From Vandiemenella viatica (taxonomy: Eukaryota > Arthropoda > Insecta > Orthoptera > Morabidae): a stretch of 64,000 nucleotides of DNA. Position 1 is the first letter of the stretch; the number at the start of each line of letters is the position of its first letter. The stretch is from assembly GCA_031002005.1 (NCBI GenBank), contig JARYHS010011408.1:215212402-215276401 (forward strand). Direction: 5' to 3'. The position numbers were made by a program, and so were the translations under genes. The notes below the pieces were generated by a model. The model ran no database searches, was not told where the DNA came from, and worked only from the letters and a program-made list of their open reading frames with translations. Shown piece by piece: positions 1 through 12,545 of this stretch.

Positions 1-319
1 AATTAACCCCTGTCCTATGTAGACTCTCGAACGAATGCCTGTATGAAGGCAGAGTTCTGGGAGAATGAAAAGGCTGTGAGATGGTAATTCAAAAGAAAGG
101 ATCCTTTTCTACTCAAATCTTACCGCTTTATTATTATTAAATGTGTGCAGAAAAGTTCAAGAGAAGATCCTATTCAAGAAACTACAAAACTACTGGAAAT
201 TCAAGGAAATGAATCCCAGTCAATATGGATTTCAACCTAGAAAATTGATAGATGCCATAAATCGGTCAATAGAAATAATTAGTCTCAGTTAGGGTATCCC
301 TTATGAGAGAGAGAGAGAG
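1..319. other. Unassigned edge sequence
   Basis: No coding frame or recognisable element. A short GA-rich microsatellite (about 307-322) sits just before the end of the degraded transposon that follows. The left edge of the window cuts whatever lies here. Confidence 0.4.
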
Positions 320-2090
320 AGAACTTCGAAAATTCAAACACATATCCTCTAATTCTTTTTAAAACTGTAGCTTAAATACATAAAAAATGTTATCCTCCTA
401 TGACGACGTTAACCCGTGCCGGTAGACCCGAAAGTTTACGAAAAATGCTTGTTTTGACTATAGCTTGATATGTGACTAAATCATTTAAATCTTGTATAAT
501 TCTGGGTTAGCAATGAAATCAAGACAACAAAAAATAATACTTCATTTTTTAGTAAGACAATAGTATTAAAATTATGAGGAGTATTTTCTTTTTAGAATAT
601 TCTTTTTTACGGTGTGGGTACAATTTTCGATTGTTTCCATTCATCATCAGCTGAAATTAAACCATGAAACTTATCTATTGATTTTACAGCTCTTTTAGTT
701 GTGTCATTAAGATAAAAGACCTTTCTTTTAGCATGTACAAAAACCGCAGTTTTGTCCTGGAGAATACTGCTTTAAATTTTCACTTAAGAAAACAAATGAT
801 CCTTCTTCGCGGATACAAATTCACCGTGGTTTTTCCTAAAACAAAATGTAGGTGAGCATTAATCAAATTGCAAAAGATACTAAATAATGTACATACAAGA
901 CAGCTAATTTCACATATCGTACAAAACAGAGCTGGATATTTCTGCCATCAAAGGAATGTACCTTTATACAAAGTTAGATGTACTCTCCCTTTCTAAATTA
1001 CGTACCATTTTGCATTCCTTGCTCAATTTAAGTTGAAAACTTAGAAAACATATCTTGAGTGAATAAAAGGCTCTTGTCAAACATCACGCTTGATGCACTG
1101 AACAAGGATGTCTTATTTTCAGTTCTTTGCCACTGTCTCCATCCACAAATATGACTCATAGCTCAATTAGTTCTCTGTAGTCATCTGTCACAGAGGATTT
1201 TTGTTTTAATTCAACCAAATGTAACAACTACTCAATGTGTGTGTCATTGAAATATTTATATATTTTTTCAGCATCGCTTATATCAATTTGATGCCGTCAT
1301 GCAAAATGTATCAACTTTCTTTCTAACATTTGCTCCAGAAGTGCCCAGGCACCACTGAAACGACCTATGTCAGATGCAATTGTGTCGCAGCTCATTACTT
1401 GCACTTCAACACTTACTCACAGCATTCAGAACTACTTTACCTTGGTGTTTATCACAAGAAGTAGTTCCCTATTACAAAATGTAATTATGAGATAGACTGA
1501 CAGTTGTTCTCCTTTGGAAATACTTACGCCCAGACCAGGCAACAACTTGCTATCCCACTGAATGGTCATGACTTGGGACACATCATTTTAAAATCGGTTT
1601 TTATAGCTTCTCCTCATTTGTGTTCTCATTCATTGAATAGAAGACTTGTTTAGATAAAAATCATTAATACTAAATCCAACTGCCTCCATGATAACCTGAA
1701 GAACGTAAACTGAACCTCTTAAACTTAACTGGTATCTATCCAAGATAGCTATTAATTTAGGAGTAATGATATTTATTTCTCCTGCCCTTTGCAGCAGTTC
1801 CTGATTGAAGTATTTCAGGTGAGTTTGTTAAATGCTCTTCCTGATGCTCTCCAGAACTAGAAGATGTGTCGTGTTCTTTAGATAGCAGGAACAAATCAGG
1901 ACGCCGAAGAGTTTGACTAACCACTCATTTATTTTCACTTGTTTTAGCCTTTCTTCTTTTTCAGCTAGTTTTACACACATATCAAGCAACCTGGTCTCCC
2001 TGGCCCTCTGTTGCTGTAAGATTTTGTCCTCTTTTGTTTACATCCTTTCGGGGGAGTAAGTGTGTGCAATACCATAACATTATTCAGTTA
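320..2090 (-). pseudogene. Degraded DDE-type DNA transposon, copy 1
   Basis: Read on the minus strand, this stretch translates in broken frames to a protein with blocks I recognise from a family widespread in arthropod genomes: a helical block with Y-V-L-Q-V-I and N-K-S-S-I-Q, an H-W-D-[GS]-K-L-L-P-G-L block, and a block ending G-x-x-x-G-A-W-A-L-L-E-Q. The two aspartate-bearing blocks suggest an RNase H-like transposase fold; that is inference. Stops and frameshifts are frequent. A second copy lies inverted at 47150-48930, and the two agree over about 1.7 kb. That pairing defines the repeat limits better than the coding remains do. The superfamily is not certain. Confidence 0.6.
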
Positions 2091-2263
2091 ACGTTTGAAA
2101 TCCTTTTCTCTTCTCTGACAAACAACAAGAGATTTGCTTGCATTCTTTATCGACTGTCTCCATAATATTCTCCAGAATATAAAGCACTCAAGTACAGCAA
2201 CATTAGGTCTTTCACTTATAGTCAATTTCATAGTTTGCCTCTCCTAATAAAAATATGCTCTTT

Positions 2264-2757
2264 CATCTACATCCATACTCTGCAAATCACAAACATTGTG
2301 GGTGGCAGAGGGTGCTAAGCACCAATCCTAAACCCGCCCATTCCAATCCCGAATAGTGCGAGGAAAGAAGGAATACATATAAGTATCAGTACGGCATCTT
2401 ATTTCTCTAATCTTATCCCTCCGGTCATTGCGACCTAAATAGGTTGGCGGAAGAAGTATTTCATTGCACTCGAAATTTAAATTTTTTCGCATATTCTCCA
2501 ATAAATTCGAACGCAAGCTACGTCGTCTGTCTTCCAAACTATCCCAGCCCAATCTATGTATCAATTCTGTGACGCTTTCACAAGGGCTGTAACAACAAGT
2601 CACGAATCTAGCGGCTCTCCTCTGCACCCTCTCAACTGAGTCAATCAGAACCTTGCGATACGGATCCCAAACCCCACAACAGTAATCCAGATGCGGACGC
2701 ACTAGTGTTTTATACGCTATCTCCTTTCTAGCACTTTGTAATCCTAAAAGCATCTAA
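2264..2757 (-). pseudogene. Non-LTR retrotransposon 3' end (LINE copy 1)
   Basis: This is a 5'-truncated LINE fragment. An open frame of about 141 residues (2328-2753) matches the extreme C-terminus of a CR1/jockey-type reverse transcriptase protein: K-E-I-A-Y-K-T-L-V-R-P-H-L, then V-Q-R-R-A-A-R-F-V, then L-P-P-T-Y-L-G-R-N-D-R-R. The polymerase core is absent. The untranslated end next to it, beginning near 2264, is shared with the LINE copies at 28985 and 34446. Three copies with the same 3' end and different 5' ends fit target-primed reverse transcription with early stops. Confidence 0.85.
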
Positions 2758-2879
2758 AATAACAAAACGATACATGATACCCATTCAATAACTGCAATGA
2801 CAGTAACAATTAATGTGGGCACACACCATTATTCTTGCATAACTTGTATAAAGACGAATGATGTAAAAATTTATTTGAG

Positions 2880-4760
2880 TACTAGTTGGTACCCACGACT
2901 TCGTTCGTGTTTGTAAAGAATTTGTATCGACAGCTACCGACATCTAACAACCATAGTGCACGACAGGAGATACGATTCGACTACCATACACAAACACCAA
3001 TGCTCTATGTTATGTAGTTTTGGCAGAAAAGTGACATTTGCGGAGGCACATGTCTTTCGTCGAAATACGAAAATATCCTTGACCGGCCACTTTCAACCAC
3101 CATATCTCCCACACTACCACAGTTACTGAAATTCGGCCGATGTTGTGATCGAAAGGCGACTCTGTGTTACTGAGGTGGTAGGTAGGTTGGCAAGCATGTG
3201 GGCGCATGGTTACAATTGTCTCAGTCTTGTTTATTACAATAAATACCAAATACAATACAACCTTACACAACAATATCAACAACTTCAAACATAAGATTTC
3301 CACACTATATCATGTAATAAGCTTAATTACCAATCGGTTACTTAAAATTCCCCCAAGATATACTTATATTAAATAACAACAATACTAGTTGGCCTTAATG
3401 ATCCATGATGGCGCCAGAGTCCAAGGATTTACACACTTAAATTTACTTATGTCTAAACAACAATTTAATAATGGTAGAATATCCGGTGCTATAAGTTCCT
3501 AAACAGGATTTCCAAAGATCGAGCTTCTCAAGGCACTTATATCAGTTGAGCTCAACCAACACTGGTCTGTTTTAATGTTTCAGCACCCCTCAAGGGTACA
3601 GACAAACATACATACACTGTTTCCCTCATGTGAAAGAACAGCCATTAGTGACATAGATTGTCCCACGCAAGCACGAACACCAAACAGAAAATCTCCAATT
3701 GCACCGAGGAAGCAGAAAATACAACGAAGTTGAATTGTCTGAATACCACGAACTCTCTAACAGTCTATCCACTCGTGGAACATGAAGGCACAGGTAGCTC
3801 CAGAAGGTGCCAAAGCGCACACTTTACGAGGACACCCCAAACTGCCATATAGTCTGGGCATGTGAGGCGACTACACAGTTTACGGCCACTCAGAACTGCT
3901 TGTTAGACCAGGCACCGTCAATAACCCCTCGTCGACGGCCAAGTATCACGTTGCTCCACCTAACTGCTGCCCGTGCATGGAGCACGTCGCCTTCTTCAAC
4001 TGCCGCTTCCGACACCGCCACTTCCTCCTCAGACTGTTCACTTCCTAGCCGAGATTGACCGCAGAGACTCTCCTCTTTCCTGACCGGGTCGCCCCTTAAA
4101 TCCTCTCTACAGACCGATAGAGGGCACTCACATTCACAGCGCTCTCTATCGGCCGGCGAAAGATGACAATCGCCACCAGATGGCCGGAACCAGGTCGCCG
4201 CGCGCCCTAGCGGAGAAGATAGCGATACGAAACGGCCGCCTAGCGACAGAGAGCCGCGCACGGCTCAGTTACTACCACACACAAACGCCAGTGATCTGCG
4301 ATAGATAGTTTTAGCTGAAAAGTGATACACCATGACACATGCGTCTTTGGCAGAAATATGAAATTGCCGCAGGTCGACCACTTTCAACCCCCATATCTCC
4401 CACATCCCAATAGCTACCGACATCTAACAACCATAGTGCATGACAGGAGACACAATTCTACTACCACACACAAACACCAATGGTCTATGCTATGTAGTTG
4501 TGGCAGGAAAGAGAAGTATAAGAAGACACAAATTTTTGATCGAAATATGAAAACGCCATGCATTGGCCAACTTTAATCATCATATCTCCCACATCCCCAC
4601 AGCTATCGTCATTCGGCCAATGTTGTGCACGACAGGAAACTCCATGTTACTTCCACACACAAAGACTGGTGATCTGTGTTTGGTAGTGGTGGTTGAAAAG
4701 TAAAATATATGAAAACACACGTCTATTTTTATATATATATATATAAGATTATGAAGCAGC
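2880..4760. repeat. ~188-bp tandem repeat array, interrupted by a solo LTR
   Basis: About four diverged units, recognised by recurring landmarks (TGGCAGAAAAGTGA-like, 'CCATATCTCCCACA', 'CACACACAAAC'). Landmarks at 4314, 4503 and 4692 are 189 bases apart, and the unit at 3023 falls in the same register once the 1,102-base solo-LTR insertion is removed. The array opens with 'ACTAGTTGGTACCCACGACTTC', a head also found at 16800-16830 (inverted) and, diverged, at 26768. A TA run (4728-4745) lies near the far end. Confidence 0.8.
3171..4267. mobile_element. Solo LTR with 5-bp target duplication
   Basis: The sequence starts TGAGGTGG and ends CGGCTCA (TG...CA). It is flanked on both sides by GTTAC (3166-3170 and 4268-4272). 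Removing 3171-4272 restores an unbroken unit of the surrounding tandem repeat, which is direct evidence for the insertion limits. No second LTR or internal region is present, so this is a solo LTR left by LTR-LTR recombination. The right third is much more GC-rich than its surroundings. The small arginine-rich frames inside it are not convincing genes. The parent family and orientation are unknown; a 5-bp duplication fits gypsy, BEL or copia. Confidence 0.8.
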
Positions 4761-5100
4761 AATCCTGGCAAATCCAGTGAGTTAAAAAATTCTGGTGGAT
4801 AGTTGACGACATCATCTTGGTTAGTTGCGCAATCAACTGATTTGTATATCCTTAATTCACCGGAAATTTCATTTTGAATTTCAAAATTTATTTAATTAAC
4901 GTCCGTGTTTTTGTCTCTGTAATATAGTTCGGTCGTTCAACCAAAAAATTGACAGGAAATGTAATGCAGCCACTCAAAACGTTTACAGGGATTTTGTCAT
5001 TACCAATGCCAATGAGTTGTTTTGAAACCATTTCTTCCGATCAATCATTTTGCAATTCCAAAGATAATCATAAATCGCCTTTGTTTTGTTTTGATTGACT

Positions 5101-5455
5101 GACAGTAATATTATTTTCCTTGATGACACGCAAACCTTTTTTTTCCCTTCGAACTTTATTTTGGGCAGGCATAGATTAATATCCATACAGTCTAATCAAC
5201 TTGAAGGCATACCAGAGCTAATCCTAACACGCCTTTGTTTTGTTTTATTTTGATTGGCTGGTTTGTATGGGAAAAGAAAGGTGTTGATTTTACTAGTTTC
5301 CCCACAATTTTTACGTTTTTTCTCTCCATAAGAACCTTCCTTGTGGATTAACGAAAATATGAAGGAAAAAATAATTTGCCGAATTGGTCGAGCCGTTCTC
5401 GAGTTTTGCACTTAGGAACACATTTGGAGATTCATTTTTATTTATATAGAAGATT
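5101..5455. repeat. Dispersed repeat unit, first of a direct pair
   Basis: This segment (landmarks 'CATAGATTAATATCCATA', 'CTAACACGCCTTTGTTTTG', 'CTCCATAAGAACCTTCCTTG', 'GCCGAATTGGT') recurs in the same orientation at 5851-6155. It looks like the 3' part of an insect interspersed repeat that ends in a short AT-rich tail. It is not coding. Confidence 0.7.
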
Positions 5456-5850
5456 TTAAAAGTTAGAAAGTATTATTAGTCGCAACCAATTCAATCACCA
5501 TGAATTCTACCCGAACATAGTTTAAAACGAATGGATCCCATCACCACAAGGCTTACCAGAACATTGCATTCTTAAAATAATAGGATAAGTGTGGCTCGAT
5601 CGTCAGACGATAATGCATATCGCTTCTCAACTGAAATACCAGTAATCGATTTTGCTTTTTAGGTATTCTTATTATTGCATCCTTCTAAACTGATGCATTC
5701 TATTTTCATAGTCGAAACTTTCGTGGTAGGCGGCATGGGTATCAATGTAAACACACAGAACAAATACACACACAAATGGTTTTCGAGAGAACGAAAATTT
5801 AAAAGCAACCAAGAAAATGCCACGCACGGAGGAAATAATGATAACACGTA

Positions 5851-6155
5851 CGTCAGTGATATTATTTTCGCTGATCACACGCAGGCATAGATTAATATCC
5901 ATAGAGCCTAATCAACTTGAAGTCATACCAAAGATAATCCTAACACGCCTTTGTTTTGTTTTGATTGAGGGAAAAGAAAGTATTATTTTTACTATTTTCC
6001 TTCCAGTTTTTGCGTTTTTTCTCTCCATAAGAACCTTCCTTGTGCCTTAACGAAAATATATAAAAAAAGAATTAGCCGAATTGGTACAGGCGTTGTTAAG
6101 TTATGCGCTTACCAACACATTTTGCGATTCATTTTTATGTATAAGATTTTATGGT
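5851..6155. repeat. Dispersed repeat unit, second of a direct pair
   Basis: Second copy of the unit at 5101-5455, with small deletions in the TTTTGATTGG region. The 400 bases between the copies are AT-rich and non-coding. The pair could be two independent insertions or a local duplication. Confidence 0.7.
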
Positions 6156-6479
6156 AAAATGAAAAAAATAGGACCTAAGCATTACAAAGTTTTTTCTTTG
6201 AAAAATAAGGGACACCCTAGTGGCAGTATCAAAAAGTACATAGTGGGAATTTGTGTGGACATATCAGAGACTTTTGACGATCTATGATGGCTCGCACCTT
6301 TTGGACATCTGAGAGAATTTGTTTGTCCAAGACAGCTTTCTACACTTTCGGGGACTATTGCAGATTTAGAGCTGCTACCTTGAACCGACAGAACTTGTCC
6401 ATTAAAGGTGCATCCCCACAGCGCGTTGTTTGGTAAGCCTCAAAGGAGCCGCTGTGCGGATGGTGCGCCTCTACCCTTC

Positions 6480-7090
6480 ACCAGGCGGTAAAGATGAAAG
6501 GCGCATGTAGCTGAAATGACACTAGGTAAGGTGGTGGGGAGGTGGCGAAAGCTAACACACGCTGATCCGTACACTTTGGCTAATGAGGTTCAACCTCCAT
6601 TACAATGCGGCATGGAAACGTAGCTTAAGAAGACCCTGACTAAAGAGTGCCTGCAAGGTTCAGTTTGCAGTTCAATATTATGGGATGAAACCAGTGAGAA
6701 TTATGAGGGAGGAGAATATTTGGCATACTATATGACAAAAGCTTGTGACATTTGCTGGACGAGACAGCTGATCTAACCTCAAAATTTTGGAAGGAGAAAT
6801 ATGTAGAGGAAATATGCTGAGCGAAATCAAAGTAGCAGCAGAATAGAACACAAATACAACTTGGGAAAGAAATGAGCCAATTCTGAAACTAATTGTCGAG
6901 GTATCAATAAAGAAGGAAGTCCTACTTTCACAATGCCACTACATCAACGGAGGAACTTCAGTGTGCCCTGGAGATACTGTTCTCCGAGTGACCACAGGGG
7001 CTCTCTTGGAATTCCAGGAGACCAAATCTTGATGGCCTGGGTGATGCTGGTTCCAGGTACTCTCACTTTGGATAACAAGCAAGACCAAAA
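6480..7090 (+). pseudogene. Possible LINE reverse-transcriptase relic
   Basis: Short translated blocks resemble the non-LTR reverse-transcriptase segment K-G-C-P-Q-G-S-x-x-x-P-x-L-W: here L-T-K-E-C-L-Q-G-S-V-C-S-S-I-L-W-D near 6630-6690. The frame is broken on both sides and no catalytic motif is visible, so the call rests on one block. An imperfect AGT-type trinucleotide repeat follows at 7135-7200. Confidence 0.4.
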
Positions 7091-7369
7091 ATGCTAGGAA
7101 TTTGATGTGCAGTTGTGGTGGTGGTTTGTAGCATTAGTAGTAATGACGGTATTAGTAATTGTAGTAATAGCATTAGTAGTAACAGTGGTGATACCAACTC
7201 TGTTAATAACAGTAGTCTGCTATTGGAACTTAAATCAAATTATCTTGCACTACAAAGTAAAAATGAAAAATGCGTAAGATATAAGTATATATGCATGTAA
7301 AATAATGGAAATAAGGGTCCAGACTAGATTTTAGGTGCTAGCTATGTTGTTCAAGGAAAATAACTAATG

Positions 7370-8810
7370 TTAATGATTCTTTTTCGTCTTACCACCACAA
7401 TTTATAGTGAATAGCAAGTTTCTTTACAGCTTTTGTTCATGATATATGTCAAGTTAAAGCAAAAAAGTTTCTTCTCAGTTATAAAACTTCTATCACTTAA
7501 TTTAAAAATGGCATTTAAATCTTGGTATTAGTTTTCATCCATATGGCATTCTTTAATATCAATGAAACAACTGAATGATTAAACAAGAAAAAATACAAAA
7601 TAAAGAATTCCATGACTTCAACCACTCTATCAGCAAAACCGTTCATGATTAATCATGATCAAATAAAAAAAAAAAAAACCTATGGATTGAAGTCAACAAT
7701 CAAAATAGAGTGCCCTTAGTTAGTGCTATAAAACAAAAGAAAGCTAAATTCCTTTATGCAGATTTTATAGAACCTTTATAAACATTTAACTGCAGGGTTT
7801 CTAGCATCAGAAAAAACGGCTTAATAAGTTCAAACAGTGAAAATCACCCCAAAATATCAAAACTGCTGAAAAAGCTGTATCAGCAGACATTTCAACATCA
7901 GCATATTCCGCAGAATTTTTAAAGTTAATTGCTGATGTCAGACACAAATCTGAACACAGGTCTAATGCAGAGAAAATGTTCCTAAGTATGCTAAACACAA
8001 CTTTCATATCCAAAAGTGGAAAGTCCAAATCTGGTAATAAAGCTGCAAAAGACAGTGCTGCTGTATTCTAATACACCATGAAAGTGTTTAATTAGATCAC
8101 TTACACTCTACAAAACACTAAACATTTGCTGCTTTACAAATTGCTAAATCCTCACTGTGAAAAATAAAAACAAGCATGCATGACATATAAGTGGCCTAGT
8201 GTGCAAACAAGACCACTGCTGTTTTCGGCAACTGGTTTCAGACTGGCTTTGTTCTTCAAGTTGAAAATTGTTTAAAGAAAAACAATTTAGACTTCATCAT
8301 AGTTCTAGTTTTGGGTGACAATCCAGGTTATTCCTACAAGATTGAAGCTAAGGATCGTAAGACCAAGGTGATATTTTTGCATCTTAAGAAAACAGCCTTA
8401 ATCTGAGGAATTAGGCAGGCCTACAAGATCTTTTACATTAGAAGAACCTTTAAAATCATACTTAAGCCCATTAAATGTGATATTGACGTGAATGTTAAGC
8501 AGAGCTGGAAAATTTTTGAAACAGCACAGTGTATTGGTAACATAAAAGAATCATTGCAAGAGCTGAAGTGTTACACACGATGAAATCTCCATGCCAATTA
8601 AAGCTATTGCTGAACACATTGCTCAGCTTGTGAATGACATAAGATGCAATGGTTTTGAAAAGTTAGGATCAAACAACATTCAAGAGGTGCTTGAATCACA
8701 CGATATGGACTTGAATAAAATGGACTTAGAGGGCATGACTAACCTTGATTCCAATGAAGCCAAAACTGGCACTGAAGAGATGACATTTACCTTTAAAAAA
8801 TCCGAGTAAA
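7370..8810 (+). pseudogene. Tigger/pogo-type transposase relic 1
   Basis: Broken plus-strand translation matches a Tigger (pogo, Tc1/mariner superfamily) transposase. Around 7960-8060 there is F-I-S-K-S-G-K-S-K-S-G-N-K-A-A-K-D, the stretch after the first catalytic aspartate. At 8290-8400 there is L-V-L-G-D-N-P-G (family L-I-L-D-N-A-P-G) then K-V-I-F-L. From 8430 there is Y-I-R-R-T-F-K, leading into an open tail frame at 8591-8809. Frameshifts, stops and loss of catalytic residues show it is dead. No terminal inverted repeats were identified. The small frame 7807-8028 on the other strand is only its antisense. Confidence 0.7.
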
Positions 8811-9340
8811 GGTTTCCGTAAGGCTAATGGGTTTCATGATTGTTTTTATGAAAATTGATCCGCCTATGGAAAAAAGTCTTATTTTTGAAAGGAAAATCGA
8901 TTATGAATATCAATCAGCATTAAAAGATTATTTTTAAAAAAATGGCAAAACAAGAACAAATTACTAAACTCTTTAAATCACTGCCTATGCCTCATGAAAT
9001 TATTATTATTATTTTTTTTTAAAAAAAACTTTAATTAAAACTATTTTTCACTATTTTTTTTTTTTCATTTTGTAAATGTACCATGTATCATTCCCTATAA
9101 TCCTATACAAACTACCATTCATATTCATGGTTTCCGTATTTGAAACATATTTATAAATGTATCCCCCGAGTATAAGGAGCTTTGACTGTATGTGAATATA
9201 GCACAATTATAGTTTTAATCTAAAGTAATTCTTAATCTAAAATGGCATTGGGAATTTATTCTTCTCAATTCATGGCAATAAAAGCTTATTGTCAAAATAT
9301 GTAAAAACTGAAGTATTTTAAACTAAAAAAATTACTGAAG

Positions 9341-9473
9341 GAAAATGACTCATCACTCACCAAAGTTGGAGGCAGCGACGAGAGAAGAACATATATCACG
9401 AACACACAAATATGCTCAATATTTCAGTTATTAAACCTTATTCAACTTTGGTAAGTGATGAGTCATTTTCCCT
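9341..9473. repeat. Inverted repeat (~30-bp arms)
   Basis: The left arm 'GGAAAATGACTCATCACTCA' continuing to 'CCAAAGTTGG' is matched by the right arm 'CAACTTTGGTAAGTGATGAG' continuing to 'TCATTTTCC', with one mismatch and a ~75-nt loop. It is probably a small non-autonomous element or a remnant of the palindromic repeats seen elsewhere in the window. No coding potential. Confidence 0.75.
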
Positions 9474-9479
9474 TTCCTT

Positions 9480-12055
9480 GCAATTATATTGCCTAAAGCA
9501 GTTTCCTTTTTCCTTAGTTTTTTAAAAAAATTACTGAGCAATACAGGGCATTCTGAGATAATAAAAGGCACTGTCACTTCATGTGGTTTATGCACAAAAA
9601 TTTAAATGAATAAATTTGTTTTTAAAAAATGACACTAGGCTCAAAAAGGAATAAATTACTAAAATCAATGAGTGTTTAATGGATCAAATGTCGGATTTTG
9701 CAGTAAAGAGGAAAATTAGTAGAATCAATAACTTTTAACTCCTGGTGTATCTCCAACTGATAAGGAAGCTGATACAAATAAAAACATTTTACCCAGATTA
9801 ACGCAACAGAGAAGAATAGAACAAAATGAAAAAATGTTAAAAACCGATTTAAACAGCACTAAACCATATTATTCACATAATAGCATTGGGTTATATTTCA
9901 ATTTCTGTGTTGATAAGAAAATGATTAACTGTAAGCTGACAAACATGAAACACAAAAATTTGAAATTCCCTAATTTTATATACTTTTCAGATAGTTATCC
10001 GCATTGGCACAGCTGTAGCCACCACTCTCAGATTAAAATTCTAGTGACTCAGTAATGACAATAATTATGAAAGAAAAACTTCAAATTAATCTGTATTATA
10101 CAGTCAACGCACTACTATGAAACTGTAAACGATACTTCAAGTCAACATAAATTCAAACCAGTTTAGAGGAAACAAGTGCCACATTTAATAAAGCTAAAGG
10201 TAAAAGAGTTACAGTGACACAAATTGCAGTCTTTTCACATGATTAAGAGATCAGTTGAAATAGTATTTATTAAAACTTTCCCCCCTTCTGTGTTGCTGCA
10301 AAACTTGTGTGTTCACTGTTGGTGTACAAATACATTCATCTCTGATAGATAAGGACCAAATTCAGCGTACCTTTTTAATTAAAAACTAGTGTTATTAAAG
10401 AAAACCAACTACATTAGAAATCCATTGCGAACTACAAACTCAAAATTATTTGAGCCAACAAACTGGATTGTATTAACTATTGTGAATGTTTAAATTTATC
10501 TAATTTCATACATGTGACACAATTCAACAGATTAACAATGAAAAGAAACAGGGTAAACTATTTCAAAGCAAGGGGTTAGAAAATCCAAACAAATATCAAA
10601 CAATCAATTTTAGTTTAGTTAAATACTACCCCTTTTTTTATTTTATCTTATTGTCATCACAAGTCTTTTATAAATAAACAGCCACATTTCACGAATATAG
10701 ATAGTCAACACAGCTTCATGAAATAAAATTATGTTACAGCTTGAAACAGAAATTTTGTATATTACTGTAATTTCCTAAATCATAATACTCATACATTAAA
10801 ACAAAAATGTCTCCATCCGGCTCCCCCAGAGCAATGATTCTTTAGCTGACAAAAGGCTTCCACCTGAAAATTTCATTATTCTCATCTTAAAGTTTTTTTG
10901 AAAATAAGTCCTAAAATTATCTCTGTTTGTCATATTATGGGATAAAAATGCATATACAAAAAACAGGGAGTTATGATTTTCTACCCACCTCTAAAAATAT
11001 ACAAATTTCATTGTTTACTTTCTCCTTTTGTTTGTTTTATCAGAGTGATAGTTTCTTACCCCCCAAAAGTATGTATCTGTACTAAAAATAAGGTGTAAAA
11101 ACTTTACTGATACACAAAAAGAAAACAATAAAAAAATAAAAACACTTTGCACACTTAATATAAAACAATTAAAGGTAAATCAACACATACAGGCAGATCT
11201 TTTTCCGTCAAAGAACAAAATCATCAATTTGAAGATCAAATGAATAAGAGGGAATAATATAAAATCAAGTACAAAAGTGTAACGTAAGAAGCCAACCTCC
11301 ACTCAGTTATTGTTTTTGTCTCAAACTAATAGGGAATTTTAATTTTAGCCTACATAGGTAAAAACATTAATTTAAAACAGGGTAACTTTTGTGACATATT
11401 TTACAACAGAAGATAACCTAACCACTTTTTTTTATCTAACATTCTGGTTTACCCCAGTTGAAAAGAGATGTTAGGTATCAAAATCTAATAAATAGATGTC
11501 TTTTTTTGACGATATTTTGCTAATAAATTTCCAGAAAAAAGAAGGTACAATTTCTTATTCTGAAAAAGAACCTGTTCTCTTTTTACTGAAATTATGAAAG
11601 CAGATCCTGTGCTAAAATTTACACACCCACACAGATAGTATACTCAGATATGCATTTGCCTTTTGCTATCATCCATTTCTGCAGCTTCCTTTAGAGCCCT
11701 ATTTGGTTCTAGAAATGATTTATGAGTAGGGGGCCTTTGCGACAAGTTCAATATCAAAATCCCTGTTACAGAAACCAAACTGTTAAAATCTATCTTTTGT
11801 TCTGTTCAATGTTCAGAGGTCTTATTGCTCCTAAGACTAGAACCTGTACAAGATCAAGCTCAAATACAAAAAACTCTTTGAAGAAACAATGGAATCTAAA
11901 CTACCACAACAGATGCAATCTTATAATGAGCAAGTCTGTGCAGTAAATAAATTAACAATAACATTAATTCCAAATGAAACATAGACAAAAAAGTCTTCAC
12001 ATGATTCTTAAGTCACCACCCCCTGGGAAGGTGTACTACTGTAATCAAAATTTTA
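9480..12055. other. AT-rich non-coding stretch (gene 3' side or intron)
   Basis: Very AT-rich with scattered homopolymers and no recognisable coding block on either strand. It lies 3' of exon 6 of the THAP-ZAD gene. I looked on the minus strand for C2H2 fingers (C-x2-C...H-x3-H with a TGEKP-type linker) and saw none. It may be intron or untranslated sequence. Confidence 0.4.
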
Positions 12056-12059
12056 TACC

Positions 12060-12300
12060 AAGTGGTTGTGGCATCATGATAATGTGCAGCACCGGATATG
12101 ATATTAGCTGGTTCGAGTCCTGGTCGACAGGGTGGGGGTGGAAGAAATTTCAATTGGGACTTGGTCGGGAGGATAGGAAAGGTGGTGGTCCAAATTTCCC
12201 TATCATGGATTGTGCACCAAAGTGGTGGATTAAACCATAAATTTCTCCATAGAGAATATGGAGTTAAGGCATACGACTCGGACGAGAAACTCTCTTTTTT
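12060..12300 (+). mobile_element. tRNA-derived SINE, type 3
   Basis: The head has an RNA polymerase III-type internal promoter: an exact B-box GGTTCGAGTCC at 12110-12120, and a weaker A-box-like stretch from about 12063. The 180-nt body that follows is not tRNA-like. The tRNA-like part lacks a full acceptor stem and anticodon arm, so this is a SINE and not a tRNA gene. It meets the next SINE tail-to-tail near 12300. Confidence 0.6.
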
Positions 12301-12545
12301 TTAACTTAAGGCTTTACGCCTCTTTGATGTCAAGGTCATTAGTGGTGGGATGAGACTGGGGACAAGCAATGGGAAGAAATTCGGCCCCTTTTGAACAAGG
12401 CATTCCGGCATTTGCCTGGTGCGATTTGGGGAAACCACGGAAAACCCAAAGATGGATGCCCGGAAGAGGATTTGAACCGGCGTCCTCCCGAATGCGAGGC
12501 AGGAGAAACTCCTTCCGTGGCAGTGTCGATGCCTGAATCAGCAGT
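12301..12545 (-). mobile_element. tRNA-derived SINE, type 1 (copy a)
   Basis: On the minus strand there is a B-box-like CCGGTTCAAATCC (plus 12468-12480). The body matches the SINEs at 38541-38757 (minus) and 35085-35300 (plus): shared 'GGGGAAACCA', 'GGAAAACCCA' and 'GATGTCAAGGTCATTA'-type blocks. Three copies in two orientations at unrelated sites support an interspersed SINE. Confidence 0.75.

Noticed and set aside
3890..4261. 123-residue Arg/Ser-rich minus-strand frame
   Set aside because: It lies wholly inside the GC-rich part of the solo LTR; high GC content removes stop codons. No domain and no matching splice signals.
8591..8809. Independent 72-residue gene
   Set aside because: It is the C-terminal tail of the Tigger relic that precedes it in order and orientation.
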